From UBA10649 sp037130755 (GTDB taxonomy: Bacteria; Actinomycetota; Actinomycetes; S36-B12), in NCBI GenBank assembly GCA_037130755.1, contig JBAXSI010000014.1, forward strand, positions 1-64,000: a stretch of 64,000 bases of DNA. The letters run 5' to 3'. The notes beneath the pieces are model-generated. The model searched no databases and had not been told where the DNA came from. It was given only the letters and a program-made list of their open reading frames with translations. The position numbers and the translations under genes were made by a program. This document shows positions 53,024 to 61,647 of this stretch, in pieces (position 1 is the stretch's first letter; every line of letters starts with the position of its first letter).

Positions 53024-55378
53024 TCAGTCAAGCAGGAACCAACCGCGCACCGTGGCCTCATGATCGACGTAGCGCTCGCCGGACAGGTCGACCACCACCT
53101 TGTCGATCATGCCGCCGGTGAACGTGAACGGCGCCCGGTACGCGGGTGTGACGGCGGACCCGCTGTCACGGCCCACCGCGATCCCGTCGCCCGTCAGGCA
53201 GAAGTAGCCCGGCTGCGTCGTGATCTCCCCAGACCCCACGGTCTCGGAGTCGACGTACAGGGTCAGGGTTCCCTTGGCGCCGGGCATCTTCGGGTTGTCG
53301 CTCTTGCCCGTCGCGACGAACTCCGCGACGCACAGGTGCTCACCAGGTGTCAGGTCCCGGTCGGCGACGACGTCCTGCAGGTAGGTGCCGACCCAGTTGA
53401 AGGTGTAGCACAGCCGGCCGTCCTTGACATACAGGCTGTGGCCGCCGGCCACGCCGCCCGCCGCCCACAGCACGCCTGCCGCATCCGGCTTGTCGACGGC
53501 GACGCCCGCGGCGATCGTGTACGAGCGGCCGGGGATCATCGGGCCGGCCGACTCCGGCACGTCGGCGCAGTCGGGGTAGAAGACGAACTGGTCTCGGACA
53601 TCGGCGGCGCGGGGTCGTTCGGCGAGGACCTGTTCGAGGGCGGACCGGTCGTCGAGCGGCAGGCCGTTGTACTTGTCCGCGCACTCGAACCACAGGGCCG
53701 TCATCGATGCGAGCCGATCCGGCTGGGAGTCGGCGAGGTTCGTGGACTGAGACCGGTCGACATCCAGGTGGTACAGCTCCCACACGTCCTGGTCGAAGTG
53801 CCCCCAGCTCGACAATGGCGGATGCACGGTGCACGCGAGCCAACCCTCGTGGTAGATCGCGCGCTGGCCCAGCATGGTGAAGAACTGCGTCGACTTGCTC
53901 GGCGCGCCCGGGTCGGTGATCGCGGCTGCGAAGCTCTCGCCCTCCATCGGCAACTGCGGGTAGCCGTTGATGACATCGGGCGGGGTGATGCCGAGGAGGT
54001 CGTAGAGCGTCGGGACGACGTCGACCGCGTGGACGTACTGGTCGCGCACCTGGTCGCTCGCGGCGAGCTTCGCCGGCCAGGAGATCAGGCACATGTCGGC
54101 GGTGCCGCCCTCGTAGCCGGCCCACCTCTTCCAGTACGGAAACGGAGTGTCCAGGGCCCATGCCCAGCCGGTGTTGTAGTGGTTGTTCGAGGCCGGCGTG
54201 CCGAGTTCGTCAATGTGCTCGAGCACCAGGTCAGTGGTGTCGGCGATGCCGTTGAAGAACCGCCATTCGTTGAACGTCCCATTGGGTCCGCCCTCGCCAC
54301 TGGACCCGTTGTCCGAGACGACGACGATGATCGTGTTGTCCAGCTCGCCAGCCTGCTCGAGGTAGTCGATGAGCCGGCCGAGGCGGTCGTCGTAGTAGGA
54401 GATGTACCCGGCGAAGACCTCCGCCATCCGGACGAACAGGCGCTTCTCGTCGTCGCTCAGGGTGTCCCACGGGCGGACCGTGTCGAGCAGCGGCCACGGC
54501 TGGCCGTTCGGCCCGGTGGTGTTGGGCTCGCCGTGGGGGTTGATCCCCGACAGCTCGGTGCCCTCCGGCAGGAGCCCGAGCGCGATCTGACGGGCCAGGA
54601 TCTCCGGTCGCATCGCCTCGTAGCCGGCGTCGAACACGCCCTTGTATCGGTCGGCCCACTCCAACGGAACCAGGTGGGGGGCATGGCCGGCCTGCGGCGC
54701 GAAGTACATGAAGAACGGCTTGTCCGGGTCGATCGTCTTGGCGTCCTGGATGAACTGGATGGCACGATTCGAGAGGTCATCGGCGAGGTGGTAGCCGTCC
54801 TCCGGACGGGCGGGCGGCTCGATCGGATGGTTGTCGTGCACGAGGTCCGGGTAGTAAGAGTTCGTCTCCCCGCCCAGCCAGCCGTAGTAGCGCTCGAAAC
54901 CGCGCCCCAGCGGCCAGCGGCCCTTGTATGCGGCGACGTTGCACTCCTCACCGGGAGTCAGGTGCCACTTGCCGACGCAGTACGTGTTGTAGCCCTGGCC
55001 GGCCAGCACCTCCGAGATGAGACCGCTCTCGAACGGGATGCGGGTGGAGATGCCCGGGAAACCGGATGCGAACTCCGCAATGGTGGCCATACCGTTGGTC
55101 GTCGCGTTGCGGCCGGTCAGCAGGGACGCGCGGGTCGGCGAGCAGAGGGCGGTCGTGTGGAAGTTGCCGAACCGGACGCCCAGGTTCGCGATCCGCTGCA
55201 TCGTCGGCGTCTGGATCGGGCCACCGAAGACGTCCATCGCGCCATAGCCCACGTCATCCCAGGCGATCAGCAGCACATTCGGTGAGCCCTTGGGAGCCTT
55301 CGGGGCGAGGTACGGCTCCCAGTCCGGGACCGAGTCGCGAACGTCCAGCGAGATCTTCCCGGTGAACGGCTTGGCCAT
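53024..55378 (-). CDS. Arylsulfatase (Cys-type)
   Basis: A 784-residue sulfatase of the long arylsulfatase A-like group. The formylglycine site is Cys79 in CSPTRASLLTGR; metal ligands are expected at the tandem Asp of IAWDDVGYG, at Asp-Asn in VVVSDNGSSGEG and in the KWHL segment (GKWHLTP). The last 130 residues form a beta-sandwich extension. No signal peptide is seen, so the enzyme is probably cytosolic, acting on imported sulfate esters. Its maturase follows directly. GAGGAG precedes the ATG by seven bases. Confidence 0.93.
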   Translation of the reverse strand: MAKPFTGKISLDVRDSVPDWEPYLAPKAPKGSPNVLLIAWDDVGYGAMDVFGGPIQTPTMQRIANLGVRFGNFHTTALCSPTRASLLTGRNATTNGMATIAEFASGFPGISTRIPFESGLISEVLAGQGYNTYCVGKWHLTPGEECNVAAYKGRWPLGRGFERYYGWLGGETNSYYPDLVHDNHPIEPPARPEDGYHLADDLSNRAIQFIQDAKTIDPDKPFFMYFAPQAGHAPHLVPLEWADRYKGVFDAGYEAMRPEILARQIALGLLPEGTELSGINPHGEPNTTGPNGQPWPLLDTVRPWDTLSDDEKRLFVRMAEVFAGYISYYDDRLGRLIDYLEQAGELDNTIIVVVSDNGSSGEGGPNGTFNEWRFFNGIADTTDLVLEHIDELGTPASNNHYNTGWAWALDTPFPYWKRWAGYEGGTADMCLISWPAKLAASDQVRDQYVHAVDVVPTLYDLLGITPPDVINGYPQLPMEGESFAAAITDPGAPSKSTQFFTMLGQRAIYHEGWLACTVHPPLSSWGHFDQDVWELYHLDVDRSQSTNLADSQPDRLASMTALWFECADKYNGLPLDDRSALEQVLAERPRAADVRDQFVFYPDCADVPESAGPMIPGRSYTIAAGVAVDKPDAAGVLWAAGGVAGGHSLYVKDGRLCYTFNWVGTYLQDVVADRDLTPGEHLCVAEFVATGKSDNPKMPGAKGTLTLYVDSETVGSGEITTQPGYFCLTGDGIAVGRDSGSAVTPAYRAPFTFTGGMIDKVVVDLSGERYVDHEATVRGWFLLD

Positions 55379-56017
55379 GACACTCTCCTCGCGTTGGACA
55401 ACAGTTCGTCACTATTCCCGATTTCTTCCCTCGACGCACGGCTCGAAAGGGCCGCGTCCCGAAGGTGCTCATCCGAACGCCACGCCCAGGAGATGACCAC
55501 GCGTTTCACCCGTCCCCGCGACGCCGGCCATCACTTCTCCCCTGCGTATGGGGATGGGGCGGAAGGCAGCTTCTCGGTGACCGATCCCGCAGTACATCCG
55601 GGCTGCCGACGCGGTCGCCTTCGGCGGCGTCGACGGTTTGACAAGTAGTGCGAAATGGTTCGGCCGAGACCCATCACTTCGACGGCCATGCTCTACCGCA
55701 ATGTCGATTGAGTCCCTGGTCGGGTTCGGGCGGTCGCCGAATGCTCACCGTCATGGGGATCGTGCTCGTGCGGCTACCTCCTCACCGTGTCGGCTGTCAC
55801 TACACCGCGACCGGGTGGCCGACGTCAACACCTCAGCGGTGAACATCCCCGGAGGATTCCGGCGTTTCAACCGGCCGAGTGTCGAGGGTCCCTGGGAGGG
55901 AGCCAGCTCGGACGGGTGGATGTATCCCGATGTCGGGTACCGCTCGGGCCCCTGATCTGGTTTCATGGAAGCTACCCCACCTGTCCCGGTGGTTCCTCCT
56001 TCCCCAAGAGAGGCGCC
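55379..56017. other. Long intergenic region without a supported gene
   Basis: About 640 bases between divergent genes. Short frames exist on both strands (for example a 51-codon plus-strand frame from 55493), but none has a well-spaced ribosome site and consistent codon bias. It must hold promoters for the sulfatase operon and the HD-domain gene. I see no strong hairpin, repeat or RNA gene. Confidence 0.4.
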
Positions 56018-56629
56018 ATGACGACGTCGCTGGCGATCAGCCCTCTGGTGCGGGACGCCCAAACCCTGGCCCAGAGCCTGCTGGTCGACGATCCGGGTCG
56101 GCTCGCGCATGTCCGCGGAGCTGGCCTGGTCGCCGGCATGGCGGCCGGCGCGCTGCGCCTGGATCAGCCCGAGATGGTCGTCGCTGCCGCGTGGCTGCAC
56201 GACATCGGCTACGCCCCCGCCATCGCGCGGACCGGCTTCCACCCGTTGGACGGCGCCCTGTTCCTGGCCCGCGAGGGCTGGCCGGACCAGGTCGTGCTCC
56301 TGGTCGCGCACCACTCGCACGCCGCCGTCCTCGCGCCCTACTACGGCGTGCAGCACCACATGGCGCTGCTCGAGCACGTGCCCGGCCTGGCCGACGACGT
56401 CCTGACGTTCAGCGACCTGCGTGCCGGCCCGAACGGACTGGGCGCCGACCCGCGCGATCGGGTGGAGGACATGCGACGTCGCCATGTCGATCGCACCTTC
56501 GTTCCCGACAACATCCGCGAGGCCCGCTACCGGATGCTGCTGACCGCCGCCGCCCGCATCAACGCCACCGTCAACCGCGCCACGCACGCCCGACCCTCCA
56601 CCACTCGGCAGGCCGCGCAGGCGTCCTGA
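56018..56629 (+). CDS. HD domain metal-dependent phosphohydrolase-like protein
   Basis: A 203-residue HD-domain protein: His31 (RLAHVRGAG), His61-Asp62 (AAWLHDIGYA), and the tandem histidines in LLVAHHSHAAV give the metal-binding pattern H...HD...H. The last 50 residues are a helical tail rich in Arg and Ala. It could hydrolyse a nucleotide or phosphoester; substrate unknown. AGAGAGG stands four bases before the ATG; longer frames upstream lack family similarity. Confidence 0.85.
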   Translation: MTTSLAISPLVRDAQTLAQSLLVDDPGRLAHVRGAGLVAGMAAGALRLDQPEMVVAAAWLHDIGYAPAIARTGFHPLDGALFLAREGWPDQVVLLVAHHSHAAVLAPYYGVQHHMALLEHVPGLADDVLTFSDLRAGPNGLGADPRDRVEDMRRRHVDRTFVPDNIREARYRMLLTAAARINATVNRATHARPSTTRQAAQAS

Positions 56630-56690
56630 ACCATGGCCACCGCCGTGCCTGCGGCGTACCGTCGGACGACCAGGCAACCCGGGAGAGGCC

Positions 56691-57020
56691 ATGAAGTTCG
56701 ATGACATGATCGCCAGTGCCAAGGACGCCATCACCGTGAGCAAGGTGTACGGCGAGCCGTTCGAGAAGGACGGCATCACCTTCATCCCCGCCGCCCGCGT
56801 CATGGGCGGCGGAGGCGGCGGGACCGGCCAGGACGACGACGGTCAGCAGGGCGAGGGCGGCGGGTTCGGGATGAACGGCCGCCCCGCAGGCGCATTCGTC
56901 ATCCGGGACGGCAACGTCACCTGGCGGCCCGCCGTCGACCCGAACACCGTCATCGTCGGCCTGGTGATCGTCACGGTCGCGGTCCTCGTCACACGGGCCT
57001 GGGCGCGCACACGCGCATGA
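56691..57020 (+). CDS. GerW/YtfJ (Spore_YtfJ) family protein
   Basis: A 109-residue protein with the YtfJ pattern: N-terminal helix MKFDDMIASAKDAITVSKVYGEPFEKDGITFIPAARV, a glycine-rich run (MGGGGGGTGQDDD, QGEGGGFGMNGRPAGAFVIRDG) and a C-terminal hydrophobic helix (TVIVGLVIVTVAVLVTRAW). Named for a Bacillus spore protein, the family is also found in non-sporulating actinobacteria with unknown role. GGGAGAGG precedes the ATG. It follows the HD gene by 61 bases on the same strand. Confidence 0.82.
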   Translation: MKFDDMIASAKDAITVSKVYGEPFEKDGITFIPAARVMGGGGGGTGQDDDGQQGEGGGFGMNGRPAGAFVIRDGNVTWRPAVDPNTVIVGLVIVTVAVLVTRAWARTRA

Positions 57021-57110
57021 GCGGCGGGCGAGCCTGGGACTAGTAGGCCCGAGAGCCATAGGGCTGTCGTCCGCAGTGACGAGGCGCGGCTGGTCGCGAC
57101 GCTTCCGGTC

Positions 57111-57848
57111 TCACCCTTCCTGCTCGCCGCGCTCGGGCGGGCGTCGTAGCCACGCTGCCAGCAAGGCCGACGAGGCGATCACCGCGATCCAGGTGATGCT
57201 GATCGCGACCACCTCAAAGCGGTACCCCAGGTCCATGCCGAACCACCACGACATGACCACGAGCGCCACCAGCGTCAGCGCTCCCGCGACGAGTAGCAGC
57301 CACCGAAGGGCCCGCACGAGCCATCCGCGTCCGGTGATCACCCGCGACAAGAACACGAAGGCGACAGCGAGGGCCACATACCCGACGTTCTCCAGTGCGA
57401 TGAACACTCCATGCGGGTTGTACTGCGAGACCAACGCGACGCCGTCACTCTCCCCCGCCAGCAGACTCGGCTGCACGACGGCCAGCTGGATCGCATAGTC
57501 GACGACCAGCGTCGACGTTGCCAGCAGGACGAACGCCACGCCGATCATCGCCGGCAGGCGCCGATCCGGGGCCGCGTGCGCGAGCACCACGATCGTCAAG
57601 ATCAGGTACGTCAGCAGCATCACCGTGGCCGGGTACATCCACAGGAAGTCCCGTGGCACCAGTGCGGCCGCTCCCGTATAGGGGTAGTCCAGGCACTCCG
57701 CCGGGCAGAACGGTCCCGCGCGCGGCGTCGTCGACACCGCAATTCCCAGCGCGACAAGCCCGAAGACCACGGACAGGACCGCGATTCCTAAGCCGAAGCG
57801 GTCTGGGCGTGCGCGCACGGCGGCCTTTGTCATCGTTCGCTCGTCCAT
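57111..57848 (-). CDS. Integral membrane protein of unknown function
   Basis: A 245-residue protein with six or seven hydrophobic helices and a Cys-containing outer loop (TPRAGPFCPAECLDYPYTG) after the first. Helices cover about 18-40, 68-90, 100-120, 145-168, 180-200 and 208-232. An alternative start lies five codons in (MTKAAVR). I do not recognise the family. Confidence 0.65.
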   Translation of the reverse strand: MDERTMTKAAVRARPDRFGLGIAVLSVVFGLVALGIAVSTTPRAGPFCPAECLDYPYTGAAALVPRDFLWMYPATVMLLTYLILTIVVLAHAAPDRRLPAMIGVAFVLLATSTLVVDYAIQLAVVQPSLLAGESDGVALVSQYNPHGVFIALENVGYVALAVAFVFLSRVITGRGWLVRALRWLLLVAGALTLVALVVMSWWFGMDLGYRFEVVAISITWIAVIASSALLAAWLRRPPERGEQEG

Positions 57849-57933
57849 CCACCCATCGTCCCGCGGTGAGGACCGCGATGCCGGTCGTGGCGACGGCCAC
57901 TCACCTCGGCTGAGTGAGACGGGTGGGTGCAGT

Positions 57934-58247
57934 TCAGGCGGTGGCGCTGGCTACGGACCAGGACACTGAAGACAGATGCCGCCGAATCAGGCCCAAGGTC
58001 CCCGCGGCGACTCGCCTGCCAGCCTGGAACTCGTAGGCCACATCGATCCAGCCCCTTTGGCAGTTCCGGCGTCGGTGACCCCAACGTCGGCGCTGCCCGA
58101 GAAGGTCGACAGCTGACCCGTGCCACCGGAGAACGTGATGATCATGGTGGTGGCGTTCAGCGTGACGTGGCCAAATAGCATATTTCCGCGACCGTGAGTG
58201 ACGACAATGTCGCTGTCGAGGGAACCGTCCGCGAGCAATGCGGTCAC
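57934..58247 (-). pseudogene. Probable decayed gene for a small beta-rich secreted protein
   Basis: A minus-strand frame (58247 down to 57987) encodes HGRGNMLFGHVTLNATTMI then TFSGGTGQLSTFSGSADVGVT, similar in character to the repeated strand-turn pattern of small secreted beta proteins that have a 'GTGxFxGxxGxG' core. Such proteins often end in a WxWDGTYxF-like strand. Here a comparable GWIDVAYEFQAG appears only in a different frame just downstream, so a frameshift near 58050 is likely, and no signal peptide or start is found upstream. Confidence 0.3.
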
Positions 58248-58295
58248 GGACCCTGGACTGCGGAATAGTCCACGAAGGCCGGACGCGGATCAGGA

Positions 58296-59690
58296 CTACC
58301 GCACGGCCGCTGCCAGCGCCCTCCCAGCGGCGCCGGGCAGCGCCTTGCCGGTCGCGTAGTACTTCTTGATGATGCTCGCGTCCTGGGCGTTGAAGCCGAA
58401 CCAGTCCTTCAACTGCGTCCTCTTCGGCGAGTATTTCGCCGGCTCCGGCAGCTTCGCCGCCGCCTTCACGACCTTGACGTAGTAGTTCCACGAGCGCCGC
58501 AGATCTGCGGTCGACGCGCCGGCCTTGGCCTTGCGCTCCATGACGTCAAGGGCGCTCAGCGCCGGCAAGACCGCCTCCATGTATGTGATGTTGCGTTCCG
58601 CCCACGCCTGCCTGTCGAAGGAGCCGGTATCCCCTTTCGCCCCCTCGAGCCAGTGGGTGCACTCGTGCCAGATCCGCAGGCCCATCGAGGTGTCACTCAG
58701 CGGGGTGGTGCGTGGATCCTTCCTGAGCTTGAGCGTGTTGGTGTCGAAGCTGTAGCTGCCGTCCACCTCCGCACCATCGGCCCCCTTCAACGTCGGATCG
58801 ACGACGATCACGACAGCTTTCGGGCCATTCAGGCACTCCTTGAAGGCTGCCTCCTTACCGATCTGGACGTACTTGGTGTACGCCTGGCCGGTGTTGTACC
58901 TCGTCAGGAACGGCAGCAGGTGGGCTTCGCTGGCCTCGTTCAGCGATCCCCCCGGCGCGGCGGACGTCGGCTTGGGCGCCGGGGTGGCGGACGGGGGAGG
59001 TCCGGAGAGGATCGCGAACTTCAAGATGACCTCAGGTCCGCCGCACCCTCCATCCGCGCAGTTGCGCGAACTCATGGACGCAATCACATATCCGACGTAC
59101 CCGACCGGGACCGCGGAAGGACCAGTTGCGGTCGCAGAACCCGAGCGGGACTTGGTCTTGGCGGCCGCGGGCACCTTCAAGTCCAACGAGAACGGCATCG
59201 TGTAGGTCGCATTCCCGGTGGCGTCTTGCCGCTTCTCAACCGCAGGCACCACGATCCTTGTCCCGTCGGCATAGCCACCATCCAGACTCGCCAGTTGCGA
59301 CAGTCCGGTGTGGAAGCCTGCTCCACCACCCATCACGTATACGGCCGAGCCGGACAGGTTCACCGTGCTGCCCCGATAGACCACACCGTCCCAGTCATCG
59401 GCGAGATCGGTCCGGCCAGCGGGAATGGGCGACACCCCGGAGGTCGTCCATGTCAGTGTGTGTCCGTCCAAACTCACCGGCGATGTGGGGTGCTCCCGCG
59501 CCCGCACGACTCCCGCGCGCGACACTGAGCTCCCCTCCATCACCAGATCCCGGGCTGGCGCCGCAACCACAGACAACGGAAGCGGACCGGCCGACGCGCC
59601 ACCACTGGCGATCAGCATGCTGGAAAGCAGTGTGACGACCCCGACACCAACGGAAACTGCCGAACAACGATTTCGCACGGCACACCCCAC
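58296..59690 (-). CDS. Secreted protein with HECTH zinc-protease motif
   Basis: A 464-residue secreted protein. Signal peptide about 1-34 (VGVGVVTLLSSMLIASGGASA). Residues about 45-230 form a beta-rich domain ending in a Pro/Ala linker (PPPSATPAPKPTSAAPGG). The C-terminal domain (about 250-464) holds His342-Glu-Cys-Thr-His346 within IWHECTHWLEG, the HExxH signature of zinc metalloproteases, preceded by VVIVVDPTLKG and followed by helices. A third ligand cannot be fixed by eye. I know no name for this protein; peptidase activity is a hypothesis. Confidence 0.7.
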   Translation of the reverse strand: MGCAVRNRCSAVSVGVGVVTLLSSMLIASGGASAGPLPLSVVAAPARDLVMEGSSVSRAGVVRAREHPTSPVSLDGHTLTWTTSGVSPIPAGRTDLADDWDGVVYRGSTVNLSGSAVYVMGGGAGFHTGLSQLASLDGGYADGTRIVVPAVEKRQDATGNATYTMPFSLDLKVPAAAKTKSRSGSATATGPSAVPVGYVGYVIASMSSRNCADGGCGGPEVILKFAILSGPPPSATPAPKPTSAAPGGSLNEASEAHLLPFLTRYNTGQAYTKYVQIGKEAAFKECLNGPKAVVIVVDPTLKGADGAEVDGSYSFDTNTLKLRKDPRTTPLSDTSMGLRIWHECTHWLEGAKGDTGSFDRQAWAERNITYMEAVLPALSALDVMERKAKAGASTADLRRSWNYYVKVVKAAAKLPEPAKYSPKRTQLKDWFGFNAQDASIIKKYYATGKALPGAAGRALAAAVR

Positions 59691-59873
59691 CCGGCGCTAC
59701 CGGGGTGGCCGCCCGATTGCGGGCTGCGATCCGCTCACCCCGACTCTGGCCCACCTCCACTCTCCACCGATTGTTAGTGCTTGCCAAGGTCTATCCACCC
59801 GCCATCTTCAGAACAGGCGTACCGTCGCAACAACGCTTGAACGCGAAGCGCTCCTGACGACGGAGGTGCCAGC

Positions 59874-60614
59874 ATGGCTGGACACGGATGGCGGGGAGCC
59901 GTGGTGGTTGCGGTCGGCCTTGTCGTAGTGACGGCGGTGGCGATGCCGGCACCGGCCGTCGTGGGATCGCCGACGTCGTACCGGTATGACGTGCAGTTGG
60001 CCTTCACGCAGTTGGGCGCGTGGACATACGACGGGCTGCTCGCCGCGACGCCTTGCACCCGTACGGACTCCGGTTTCGGGTCGGACACCATCCGTCTGGG
60101 GGCCAGTGCCCCGTTCACCCCCGGGCGGAGTGGGCGTCCCGGCGTCGCGGTCCTGTCGGCGGCAGGGCAGCACGAACGAGTGGGCACGATGACCCACACC
60201 GTGTCGGGTGCTGAGTGCGAGACCGCTGGTACGACGGAGACCGAATCGATCGCCGGGTGCGGCTCCAAGGACACGCTGCGATACGCGAAAGTGACCCTGT
60301 CGGGCAGGAAACTGACGCTGCACTGGGACCCGTCCATGTCGGCGCCGCAGTTCGCATGCCCGTACTTCGGTGGCAACGACGACGCCGCCCCGGGCCAAGA
60401 GCTTCCAGGCGATGCCTACCTCGATGCCACGATGACGTTCGACCCGACGCCGCTCCTGCGAGGAGCAAGGAAGGTGGTCGCAGCAAAACGCGTCGTGCGC
60501 AACGGCATTCAGGACTGCGCCAGCCTGCTGCAGGGGTGCTCCGAGGGTGTCAGTTTCCGGGCCACCGGGAACTCCGAGGCCAGGGTGCTGCTGTATTTCA
60601 TTCGCCGGCGCTGA
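59874..60614 (+). CDS. Secreted cysteine-containing protein of unknown function
   Basis: A 246-residue protein with signal peptide about 1-30 (GAVVVAVGLVVVTAVAMPAPAVV). The mature part has several cysteines (TPCTRT, AECET, AGCGSKD, FACPYF, QDCAS, GCSEG) that could form disulfides, and a beta-strand pattern (KVTLSGRKLTLHWD). GGAGG stands seven bases before the ATG. It is divergent from the HECTH protein gene, and both are secreted; no family recognised. Confidence 0.65.
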   Translation: MAGHGWRGAVVVAVGLVVVTAVAMPAPAVVGSPTSYRYDVQLAFTQLGAWTYDGLLAATPCTRTDSGFGSDTIRLGASAPFTPGRSGRPGVAVLSAAGQHERVGTMTHTVSGAECETAGTTETESIAGCGSKDTLRYAKVTLSGRKLTLHWDPSMSAPQFACPYFGGNDDAAPGQELPGDAYLDATMTFDPTPLLRGARKVVAAKRVVRNGIQDCASLLQGCSEGVSFRATGNSEARVLLYFIRRR

Positions 60615-60876
60615 ACTCGGCACTGCGCGCGGGGGAGAGCGTTCTTGGTCGGCCTGCTGCGTCGTCCAATCGCAGGGCGTGCACGTTCGTTCGAGGAGGC
60701 CGATTCAATCGGATCGCCAGCTGGAGTCCGTCGAAGGCGATCGCCAGCCAGAACACGGCGCGGTCTCGACTCCCGGCTCGAGGTGGCCTCATGGCTCACC
60801 GACCCTCGGCGATCCGTCAACGCAACGGAACCGACCAGGCTGATCTCAGCCCCAAAACCCCTTCGGGCCCACGCTC

Positions 60877-61497
60877 TTAGCAGATCTTGGACAGTCCGCG
60901 GTACACCTGCTGGAAGTCCGTCTCGGCGTTTATGGCCCTCTGCGGCAGGTCCGCCGTTGCCGCGTACCACCCGTCGAGGTTGGCTGCGATCAGGGCGCTA
61001 TAGCCGCTGGAGTAGGAGGACGCGAACGCGTCGTACCAGTACTCGCGGTAGAGGCTCCTGATCTTCGTGATGCGTCCCTTGACGAAGCTGCGGTGGTTGG
61101 CCGGGAGGGTTCCCCGTAACCGCGATCCGAGCAGGATGATCTCCTCGAGATCGTCCTTCATCTGCCCCGTGCGGTACTCGGCCACCCCAGCGAGGAATTC
61201 CTTCGCGCCGTCCTTCTGCATCTGGAGGACCTCGAGATCGCTCGGGTCCGAGGACCCCACCGTCTGCTTCATCGCATCAGCGAGGGCGTCCCCGGTGTCC
61301 TTCTCCCTGGCCGCCCATGCCTGCATCCCGTCCCAGAGCACGCCCAGCGTCTTGACGTTGACGGAACAGCCGATGTGCGCCGCGGGCCGGCCCGGGCCCG
61401 TCGAGGCGGCACTGTCGGCACTCGCTTGCCCGACCGGGGCGGCCAGCAGCATCGCGGACACGATCGCGACGATCCAGAATCTGACTGGCGCATTCAT
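60877..61497 (-). CDS. Secreted helical protein of unknown function
   Basis: A 206-residue protein with signal peptide about 1-28 (FWIVAIVSAMLLAAPVGQASA). The mature part is mostly helical (WDGMQAWAAREKDTGDALADAMKQ, KDGAKEFLAGVAEYRTGQMKDDLEEIILLGSRLRGTLP) with two cysteines, one near residue 43 and one as the last residue, which could pair. I start at MNAPVRF, where the signal peptide begins. No catalytic motif seen and no family recognised. It is convergent with the gene at 59874 across a 260-base gap without a supported gene. Confidence 0.65.
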   Translation of the reverse strand: MNAPVRFWIVAIVSAMLLAAPVGQASADSAASTGPGRPAAHIGCSVNVKTLGVLWDGMQAWAAREKDTGDALADAMKQTVGSSDPSDLEVLQMQKDGAKEFLAGVAEYRTGQMKDDLEEIILLGSRLRGTLPANHRSFVKGRITKIRSLYREYWYDAFASSYSSGYSALIAANLDGWYAATADLPQRAINAETDFQQVYRGLSKIC

Positions 61498-61647
61498 GTG
61501 CGGCCCTTCGCCGAGGTCTCCTCGCGCACGGGGGACGCTTCCCAAGGTAGAAGAGGCCGGAGCGGGAGTCCACACGATCCGTCACGGATCTGGCTCGGCC
61601 TGCTAGCCGTGCCCACTTCTGAAGCGGATCGAGACGAGCCCTGCGAG

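Noticed and set aside
52895..55285. A 796-codon plus-strand frame opposite the arylsulfatase gene.
   Set aside because: Antisense shadow; the minus strand encodes a complete sulfatase with the CSPTR signature.
55493..55648. A 51-codon plus-strand frame in the long intergenic region.
   Set aside because: GGAG directly abuts the ATG, leaving no spacing, and the C-terminus is a run of arginines typical of chance frames in GC-rich DNA.
60615..60876. Several short frames on both strands between two secreted-protein genes.
   Set aside because: They are Arg/Ser/Pro-rich, overlap one another and have no ribosome sites.
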